NCBI GenBank assembly: GCA_018340805.1 | Contig: JACMZG010001913.1 | Span: 36,809,476 to 36,873,475, forward strand | DNA length: 64,000 nt | Source of the DNA: Microvelia longipes | Taxonomy: Eukaryota > Arthropoda > Insecta > Hemiptera > Veliidae | Direction of reading: 5' to 3' | Shown: piece by piece, positions 54,600 through 64,000 of the stretch | Position numbering within the stretch: position 1 is the first letter of the stretch | Layout: each line of letters starts with the position of its first letter | Translations under genes and position numbers: made by a program | The notes under the pieces: model-generated | What the model saw: the letters and a program-made list of their open reading frames with translations, nothing else | What the model was told of the DNA's origin: nothing | The model's database searches: none

Positions 54600-55325
54600 C
54601 AGGATGGAGTACAGTTTGCTAAATTTTAAGACAGGTCTAAAAGACCCAATGCATCAAGACTATAGAAACCTGTGGATTCAAAATCCACAGAGAAACCTGG
54701 GATGACAAAATCCAAGCTGCTTATCATAGGATCGTCTAAAAGCCTTATCAGGTTATGTTTAGCCCTGAAAAGAAGTTCCTGACACTCAATGACTTGTATT
54801 CTTACTGGTTACTCTAAGAATACCAGATAGATATAGATGGGGCTGCTTAAGCCCCATTTAAACCTGATAGAACTGGCAGGTAGTCCTGTATGGAGGCAAT
54901 TTGAGACTAAGGAAACTCTTTCACATATCCAGAGCACTTGTCTTGCATTGACGTATCATAAGTATAATAATTTAATCTTAAGTTTTTAAAGTCTTTAAAA
55001 GAATATTTAATAAAAAATCATTTTACAGAATTCAAGATTGTTATAGATAATTAATTATTATCAAATATAATATGCTTTAGTATAATTTAAATAAGTTATT
55101 GTTAGATAATTATTTGCTATACAATACATAAAATTTTATAGTGATAAGTCAATTGTTATTAATATTGTAAGTATTTTTTTGTATTGTGATTTCAGGACGT
55201 GTTACATCTAAATGTATAATTTGGCCACGTAATTAATATTTTATTTATTTATTTATAATACTTTTTGTGTTGCCAGCGTTCCTTAAGAGGAACTTGTAGA
55301 AATAATAATAATCATAATCATGTTG
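54600..55325 (+). pseudogene. LINE 3' remnant with (AAT)n tail
   Basis: Frames broken by stops hold KAYQVMFSPEKKFLTLNDL and, near 54880-54945, SPVWRQFETKETLSHIQSTC, a zinc-knuckle in which the first two cysteines are lost. The 3' end has 'gttccttaagaggaac' (hairpin) and (AAT)n at about 55298-55313. Clade not resolved. Confidence 0.5.
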
Positions 55326-55399
55326 ATAACTTTCTGCGATTCAGTATACTTGTTCAGGGAGTAAAAGGAACTGATGGATATCTTTTTACTTTCCAGATT

Positions 55400-55500
55400 T
55401 GCACGAAAGCCTCAAAGGGGTTGATAAAAAGGACCTAATACAGTGGTCTACTTGCCAGGCTTGACCTCCCCACTCTCCTACTGCTACTACTGCACCAAGG
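55400..55500 (+). repeat. SINE-B 3' part
   Basis: 'caaaggggttgataaaaagg' and 'cagtggtctacttgccagg' match the end of the SINE-B at 41.3 kb. Confidence 0.6.
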
Positions 55501-56437
55501 CCCTACCCGAGTGGTTTAATGCTCTGGTTTTAAAAAATAAATAATACTACAGTATTATTACCGAAGTATTATTTACAGTGTGAAGTACTGTTAGTGTTTA
55601 TAGTCTACACAGATACCATTCACTAGTAAGGAAATGCGCAAAGTTATTTTAAAGATAAGTATAAACTGAGCTTTCTAAAAGCACTGATTAAGAAAGAACT
55701 GATTATGCAAGGACAAGAATAGTTTTGTATAACCTATAACATAAACAGGTGCATTTCTTAGAAGATATCTAGAAACATTTACAAACAAGTAGATATGTTA
55801 CATTTCAGACAAAAACATAAACTAAAACCCTGAGAATGGACTGGATAACCGGCAAGACAGTAAGCATTTTAAAATAAATTCGCCATGCTAGCGAACCTTT
55901 ACTCCGAACATTTTTTTAAAAGAGGAGAAAACTCTAAATTCTAAAATACGTATATCAAAATAAAAGTCTTCTAGCCAATAGATTTTTAAACTTGAAATCT
56001 TTTTCTTATACAACATTCAAATTTATGTTTAACCATAAAACTTTCTCAGTCGGCGAGAAATCTTATAAGTAAAGGTGGCGAGGGACTTCATATAATCCAG
56101 GATTCAGAGTATAAAAGGAAATAGGTTTCTATTTTCTAACAAAGAAAAATTGAAGGTTTAAAACTTTCTTCTGTATATAAGAAATAACTAGTTTTCCACC
56201 AATATTTTATTTTATAAACTAAACAATTTTGTTTATACCAGACAGTAAAGGATTGGGCGATTTATAGACAAATGCAATATAAAATTCGAAACTTTATTTT
56301 ATGTAATATGTTTTGGTAAACATTTTCTTAATAATAAATCATTACTTTTAGCACATCTTCCACTAAATTTATCATTGAAAACTAAAAGGGACCATCAATC
56401 TTTGTTTAAATAAAAATAATTTAAACACTGATACTAA
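55501..56437. other. No supported feature
   Basis: A possible ATG exon (MDWITGKT with donor ACA|GTAAGC near 55857) is too short to call. Confidence 0.35.
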
Positions 56438-56441
56438 TAGC

Positions 56442-56478
<37 letters not shown>

Positions 56479-56494
56479 ATATATATATATATAT
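56438..56494. repeat. (TA)n tract
   Basis: Simple sequence. Confidence 0.95.
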
Positions 56495-57289
56495 AAAACA
56501 TTTTGTGTGTGTGTAAGTGCGAATCTACACATATATCTCATATTTATTTATTATTTTCAGTTATTACTAATAGAGATTATTTTATTCTCTAGCATATTTT
56601 ATCCACGAATAAATATTTTCTACTTTTAGTTATTTTATTTCTACCATAAACAATAATTCTGGGCACTGCTTCCTCAAGCTGAAGCTTTTGCTTTTTGGAG
56701 AAGAGACAGTTACATTTATTATTTAAGGACACAGTGTATCCTAATTTAACAATGTAATTAAGTGTTATGTAATTAAAATTTGATTTTTATGTGGCATGAT
56801 TAGAATTTGTAATTATGAGAAACGAAATCTATGCTGCATTGAAAAATAAAATGATAGTAATTAGGTAGAGATGATAAATCACCGAGCAAGTAAATTGTCG
56901 TTGGAACCTATTTACTGACTCCCTCAGATAGAAGAAATTGTTCTACTTAATGAGTCTTAGTGCAGGCATTCACACATTAAGTTGTTTAGGGCTTTGCTGT
57001 AACTTCTATAGCATTAACTAGAAACTATACTGATACAAACTGCTAAGTCTACCGTGGTTATTGTCACGAAGGTTTAAGTCTTATAGTGGCGTCCGTGTTA
57101 ATGTTGATGTAAATCAATTCAGTTTCGTAAAACATTATAAACTTTCTATCAAGTCCTACATCCATGAAGACATTTTTCACAGTGAAAGCTACATGTCGGA
57201 TTCATAATCTACAATACAGGTACAATTAAGAATAGGGATCTTTCGTTTTAGGTAACTGACATCTCGCAGGCTGGAAACCACTGACTTAA
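56495..57289. other. No recognised feature
   Basis: No repeat or coding signal identified. Confidence 0.4.
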
Positions 57290-57818
57290 TGTCATCTTTC
57301 AAGAACGGCTAGTGTGTGGATTTTTATCCCTCGCCAGAAACTGGTGTAAGGAAACTCTCCGACCAGGATCGAACCAGGACTACCTGTGTTGCGGACAGTT
57401 TCTGAGTGCAGAAACTCATTCTTTAGCCCTGACCTGAAAGTATAAATTCCGCAGTGTTTTAAAGAACCGAGAACTTCGTTCCAATTCACTTACGTTATTC
57501 GTGGCACTGGTTTCACTTCCTCTGACTAAGTTTGCAGACATACGAAGGTGCAATACATCTTCATGACTTTTCTTGAGCAGAGACAACGAACGGAAACGGG
57601 TATCCAGACTGTCTTGGATAAAACAGGAACCTACCCCAAATGTTCGTATTATCAGCCAAGGAAACCACGTAAAACCCTGCCAGGGTTGAACAGCTTTGAA
57701 TTCCCCTGTACCGTACGGTACAAGGGATACCCCATATTGAGGTTCTACCCCAGGTGGATTCAACCATCGACCTTCAGGTCGAAAGGAAAGCGCTGTGCCA
57801 CTGAGCTAACAAACTCGT
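57290..57818 (-). mobile_element. Diverged SINE-A with a different 3' module
   Basis: Minus strand. The head (GTTAGCTCAGTGGCACAGCG, TTTCGACCTGA) and first ~400 bases follow SINE-A. Beyond 'agggctaaagaatgagttt' (about 57420) the sequence changes to a second tRNA-like B box (GGTTCGATCCTGG) and an unrelated tail. Several long open frames on both strands across it are repeat artefacts. Confidence 0.8.
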
Positions 57819-58639
57819 TGAAGATGTCGGTCTTAGTTTTTACTTTTAAAATTTTAATAAAACTATACCTCTAACTCCAATCATAACATTAAAACATTTT
57901 ATTCAATAGATTAACAGATAAGATAAGAAATATGAAACGGCAATGCCTACTAAACAGATACTCTGGAGGCTTTAAAAAGGACGTTTTATTTTATTATTAA
58001 AAAATGTTGCCGCTAGATTTGCTTTTTAAGAAAATCCTTGAAAACTTCGCATCATAAAATTTTCATTTCCGCGACACAGAACTGGAAAAACAAACTGATA
58101 ACACAGACTTTATGAAACGAGTTTAAAGAGAGTAACAGGATCCTTTCAACTTATGATAACATTTACTTTGAATTTTCCTTTCCTTTCCCATGCTCTGAAG
58201 GAAAGTTTTTTGGTTAATCAAAAAGTTAACCTCGCTTACCCTTATGCTTAGAAGCGGATCAAAGAAATTCATGTGAAACTTCTGTCGGGTTAATCAGTTT
58301 TATACATCTCAAAAGTAGTATCAGGTTTTACCAGAAGTACATTTAAAATGTTAAAGTACATTGTTAAATGCTTCAAGTTTTGCGTGAGCTCCGTCGAACT
58401 TCATACTCTCCTGGATTTCTTTCAAAAAAATTTCTTATAGAGCAAGTCGCTATTTAATAGCGCAGTGTTTCTGTCTTCTTCGTCAAGCATCGTCTTCCAA
58501 TGCAACTTTTTCAGCGGATGCTGAAACGACTACCCTTTTGATAAATATAAATATTTGATAAAATTGAGTTTAAAACTTCAACCACCAGATTGCGCTACTA
58601 TTTCCACGTGTACCCTGTCATTTATTTTTACCCATCCCT
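57819..58639. other. No supported feature
   Basis: A minus-strand piece near 58385-58440 (IQESMKFDGAHAKLEAF) is protein-like but bounded by stops. Confidence 0.35.
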
Positions 58640-59060
58640 TTTACACTGTACGTATTAAAATTCTTGCACGGAGGTCCGCAAACCGGGCGAATTTTCCAAT
58701 AGTTGCTAACTTTTTCAGTACATATTCAATGACCTCAGCAGAAGCCTCAGCTGTGTTTTCAGCTAATGTTGTTTTGATAAAAAAAACTAATTGATCTGTT
58801 TTTTAGCACATTTTCTTTGAAAATTTTCAAACAATTAAGCAACAAGTTGTGAGGCTCTGCTCAAGTGATTAAATAAATACCGAAAAAGTAAGCGAAAATT
58901 GGATTGATAAGCAAAAAAGACCGCGTTTCAAAGACAACTCGCCAGGCTTGTGGATCTCCAGGCCAGAAATTTCATACTTACGGTGCAAAAGGGACGAGTA
59001 AATATAAATTATAGGGTACGGGGAGAACTAGTAGCACAATTTAGCTAAATCTAATAAAAT
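58640..59060. repeat. F2 fragments
   Basis: 'ttgcacggaggtccgcaaac' with 'gggcgaattttcc' at 58664, and a single F2 unit in plus orientation at about 58850-58970. Degenerate. Confidence 0.55.
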
Positions 59061-59362
59061 CCGGTCCGAAGTCGATACAATCACTTTAAGCGACAATAAA
59101 GTTGAAAACCCCATAGTTAATTATCGCAATCCAAAATTATGTTCGATGAAAATTAAATTTCGAGTATAATCGAGGGTGTCTTTTTCATTTTTTCTGGGAC
59201 GCTAATCGAATAAAACCGATCCGGAAATTATGCAATCACTTCAAGTGAACAAAAAGTTGAAAACGGTGCTTAATTACCGGAAACCCAAAAATACGGCTGC
59301 CAAACAACAAATTTCAAGTAGGGAGTCCTTTTCAATGTTTTTGGGGCTAGTGGGTTAAATTA
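59060..59362 (-). repeat. Two 147-bp units, reversed
   Basis: 'ccggtccgaagtcgata' and 'ccgatccggaaattatg' start two units whose reverse complements match 6171-6480. Confidence 0.65.
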
Positions 59363-59462
59363 AATGGTTTGGAGCCGACATGAAAACTTAAAGCCAGGGT
59401 CCCTTGGTTCAAATATTTTTTTATCGTTTATTTAAATTATATAAATTTATAACTACAAAAAA

Positions 59463-61478
<2,016 letters not shown>

Positions 61479-61729
61479 ATCATACAAAAAGAAATTGTTC
61501 ATGGAAAAAATAATAACCTTGGATTTTAACCTTTAGACTCAACAAGCCGAGTTCATTTCTTCGATTTTTTAAAGAAACGCTAAAACTTGTCAAAGATAAG
61601 CATTACCTCAACTTTAAATAGTCCAAATAATAGTGTGCAACGCCAACTTTGGAAGGATGAGCAGATTGTTAAATAAGTAATGGAATAAATATGCGCTTTT
61701 CTTTGCGTTTTCTCAATAAATTGTGTCTT
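61479..61729. other. No recognised feature
   Basis: Contains 'ctcaacaagccgagttcatt', possibly a diverged version of the CTCAGCAAACCGGGTT word at 6.5 and 7.7 kb. Confidence 0.35.
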
Positions 61730-61880
61730 GAGTCGTAGTGGTACTGCTCAAGTTATAAAGCTAAAACCAAAATTACCAGTAAAAATAATTTGTTAAGAAA
61801 ATATGCACGCATTTCAATAAAATTTGCTAGGCATGCACAACTTCGCGTCTGATTTTTCGTTTCCCCAACCTCCAAATAAA
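61730..61880 (+). repeat. F2 unit, degenerate
   Basis: 'gtggtactgctcaagttata', 'aaaatatgcacgcatttc' and 'aatttgctaggcatgc' in F2 order. Confidence 0.55.
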
Positions 61881-62194
61881 AATTACCTACTGTATTTTTT
61901 TTTTTTAAAAGAAGACTTATAAAGTATGTTATATACGGTATTTTACAAAGAACATGTTATAATTAAGTAATTATTCTAAAGTTTCATCAAAATTTTATAC
62001 TTTTACAGAGCATTAAAGTTAAAACTCCGCGTTACTTTGTAGCAAAACAAGTTTGATAAAAACCTTTAAAACATCAAAAACAAAATATTTTTGATAAAAA
62101 AACCAAATACTTTAATGAAATATTGTTTAAAACTTCATTTCTGTTTTTGAAGTAAAAACCATAGTATGTAAAGTATAGTAAACACTAGTTATCT

Positions 62195-62245
62195 GTGTTT
62201 TACTTTCTTCACGAACTACCCTAGGTATATAGGGAAAGCATAGAT
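62195..62245 (+). repeat. F1 left-end fragment
   Basis: 'actaccctaggtatataggg' followed by 'aaagca' resembles F1 starts. Confidence 0.45.
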
Positions 62246-62289
62246 ATATAATAGAGCGGGACATAGCCAATATCAATACAATTAGTACG

Positions 62290-62775
62290 TCCACACACAC
62301 TTCTAGATCCACGGATCGTATAGAATACGATCCCTCAATACGCTAAATATTAGCTGTATAACATGCGGAGGGATCCGATCGCATACGCTAGAACTAGGAG
62401 ATGGAATCTAAATGGATCCCCCATACGCTGTATGTACCTTTAGAGACGATCGTATTTAACTGATAACTTCTCGTCGAACTTTATTTCACTTCTATATAAC
62501 CGTTTTTGATCAAATCACTTTTGGAATATTATTTTTAGTGTAACTTATTATTATGCAAGAAATCACAATTTAATTAAATATATTTTTCGTTTTAAATTTT
62601 CTTATAACCAAAAGTGAACCTTCACTATAATAGACGCCATGTTTTGCGGGATCAGTTATCACGTAATCTCACTCGATCGAATAAACAAATACGCTGTAAG
62701 AACCGTGAAGTTAGTTGACCGTATTGCATACGTATGCAATACGATCGCATGTTAAATACGCTGTGTGTACGTAGT
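62290..62775. mobile_element. Element with repeated ATACGCTG and ATCGTATT motifs
   Basis: 'atacgctgtatgtac' at 62432, 'atacgctgtaagaacc' at 62689 and 'atacgctgtgtgtac' at 62756, plus many ATACGATC/GATCGTAT words. Two palindromes: GGATCGTAT-aga-ATACGATCC at 62314-62334 and a perfect 24-bp one at 62720-62743. The clustering suggests a MITE with subterminal repeats. Confidence 0.5.
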
Positions 62776-63007
62776 AATTAAAAGGCCTGAAACATCGTTT
62801 TGGGCTCTTAAGGGCTCTGTGTAACTTCATTGAAATCTCCTCCAAGAGTGAGTTAAGGTTAAAGTAAATTAATTGTTTTCGGCTTTCCGCACATTGTTTG
62901 TGTTTTGATTTGTATTTTTAACGTTCTTCTACAGACGTTAGTGTAATTTTGTAATGATTCTTAGATTACATTTTTAGCGAAGGTGGTCCGGTTTCAAAAT
63001 TCAATCA
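62776..63007. other. No recognised feature
   Basis: Short spacer before SINE-A. Confidence 0.4.
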
Positions 63008-63017
63008 ATAGCGCCCC
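63008..63017. repeat. Target-site duplication of SINE-A, left
   Basis: ATAGCGCCCC, repeated at 63960-63969. Its last two C's could belong to the SINE. Confidence 0.85.
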
Positions 63018-63959
63018 GAGTCCGGTAGCTCAGTGGTAGAGCGCTCGCCTTTCGACCTGGAGGTCGAGGGTTCAAATCCAGCCGAGGGAGGACCTCAATA
63101 TGAGGTTATCCCTTGTACCGTACACTCGGGAGGTCTTGAATTCAAGGCCGGCCAACCCAGCCAAGGTTTTACGTGGTTTCCTTGGCTACTAATACGCAAA
63201 TGCGGGGTTGGATCTAGTTTCATCAGAGACAAGTCTGGATCCACGTTTCCGTTGTCTCTAGCTCACGAAAAGTTAATGTTCTGCGGGCTGGGGGAGATGA
63301 AGGTCGGAAAGATATACTGAGCATTTGTATGTCCGAAAACTTAGTCAGTGAAAGTGATGGCGGCGACACGAGTAACGTAAGTGACTAGAACAAAGTGCTC
63401 GGTTTCTTGAAGACAGACGTCTCCTAATAGCACTGCGGAGCTTTGACTTTCAGGTCAGGGCTATAGAATGAGTTTGTGCACACTGACATCTGGGTGCTAG
63501 AGTTCTTTGTCGGGTGGCGCTGGACTGGCCAGAGGTGAGCCTAGCTAGAGTCTGGTGATGCTAGTGGAACTGAGGGATTGGTGAAACTGGAAGTGCGAGG
63601 TCAAGTGAGACTAATGTGATCAGAGGAGCTAGTAAGACTAGATGAAACAAGCACACAGTGAACTAGTAGTCGGCGCTAGCCAGAACGGTGAGCCTAGTGA
63701 GTCTAGCTGGCCTAGATGAACTAGGCAAACTGTGAACTAGTCGCGGGCTAGCCAGAACAGTGAGTTTGGATTGAGTCTGGTTGGGCTGGATGAACTAGAC
63801 ACACTGTAAACGGTTACATTGCTGCCATGTACGGAGGGGTGCTTCCTAGATGATTGGATGTGCACAGACTCAGGGGTTAATGTTGAGTGAGATTTAAGTG
63901 GGGAAAACGCTAAATGACCCTACGGGTTAAAGCGTAAAAAAAATAAAAAAAAAAAAAAA
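63018..63959 (+). mobile_element. SINE-A, intact with A-rich tail
   Basis: Head GTCCGGTAGCTCAGTGGTAG (A box) and GAGGGTTCAAATCC (B box); the body has CCAAGGTTTTACGTGGTTTC. A second half is built of repeated 'ctag.tgaactag'-like blocks. The 3' end is CCCTACGGGTTAAAGCGT and then an A-rich tail. The head resembles a tRNA, but the anticodon stem does not pair well. At about 942 bp with an exact flanking duplication, this is a relatively young copy. The 95-codon frame at 63033-63320 lies in it and is not a gene. Confidence 0.9.
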
Positions 63960-63969
63960 ATAGCGCCCC
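63960..63969. repeat. Target-site duplication of SINE-A, right
   Basis: ATAGCGCCCC. Confidence 0.85.
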
Positions 63970-64000
63970 TCTAGTGATAATATAATATATAAGAGGGAAA

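Noticed and set aside
55850..55866. MDWITGKT followed by GTAAGC as a first exon
   Set aside because: Eight codons only and no partner exon.
58380..58470. Minus-strand stretch IQESMKFDGAHAKLEAF
   Set aside because: Short, frame broken on both sides, no known family.
63018..63090. tRNA gene at the SINE-A head
   Set aside because: A and B boxes are good, but the anticodon stem does not pair and the same head occurs in several repeat copies, so it is a SINE promoter.
63033..63320. 95-codon open frame, and similar frames at 18169-18351 and 57416-57874
   Set aside because: All lie in SINE-A, include the tRNA-like head, and occur on both strands of the same repeat.

Overview
The window looks like intron or intergenic DNA of an animal, very probably an invertebrate. 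It is strongly AT-rich, with long (TA)n tracts, several SINE families with tRNA-like heads, remains of non-LTR retrotransposons and Penelope-like elements, many foldback DNA elements and a 90-bp satellite. No bacterial operon, rRNA gene or functional tRNA gene was found. The species cannot be named from the sequence. The only host coding sequence I would defend strongly is one spliced exon on the minus strand at 52522-52664. It encodes part of the ligand-binding domain of a group II-like metabotropic glutamate receptor. A second, unassigned exon candidate with three cysteines lies on the plus strand at 42315-42475.

Family names used below are mine. F1 is a dispersed repeat of about 0.9 kb that contains a 5S rRNA-like promoter segment. 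F2 is a unit running from GAGTTAC(G/T)AG to CGGACCACCGCGCC, often paired as large inverted repeats. F3 is an element of about 1 kb bounded by TTAGCGAATTTTC and its complement. SINE-A and SINE-B are two tRNA-headed SINEs.

Layout. 1-4.4 kb: F1 fragments and unassigned DNA. 4.4-6.5 kb: F2 foldbacks and a 147-bp tandem unit. 6.7-7.5 kb: (TA)n. 9.0-9.5 kb: a MITE. 11-12 kb: F1. 13 kb: the 90-bp satellite. 14.4-18.5 kb: a SINE-A plus R4/Dong-like LINE composite bounded by a single 11-bp target duplication. 18.7-19.7 kb: F3. 22.5-22.9 kb: a near-perfect foldback. 24.9 kb: Penelope-like end with a hammerhead-like motif. 25.7-27.1 kb: F1 with an internal tandem expansion. 27.1-28.6 kb: the satellite again, mostly inverted. 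32.4-32.9 kb: Penelope GIY-YIG remnant. 36.7-37.9 kb: LINE remnant interrupted by an inverted-repeat element. 38.4-38.9 kb: MITE. 40.9-41.4 kb: SINE-B. 43.6-46.6 kb: two opposed LINE RNase H remnants. 49.5-51.8 kb: a hAT-like element inside F3 inside a 23-bp minisatellite. 52.5 kb: the receptor exon. 54.5-55.3 kb: LINE remnant. 57.3-57.8 kb: chimeric SINE-A. 59.5-61.5 kb: 2-kb F2 foldback carrying 0.8 kb of other DNA. 63.0-63.97 kb: intact SINE-A with target duplication.

There is no pathway to reconstruct, because nearly everything here is mobile DNA layered by nested insertion. The clearest stories are the SINE/LINE composite, the three-layer nest at 50 kb, and the repeated spread of 5S-like, hammerhead-like and TGACGTCA motifs by repeats.
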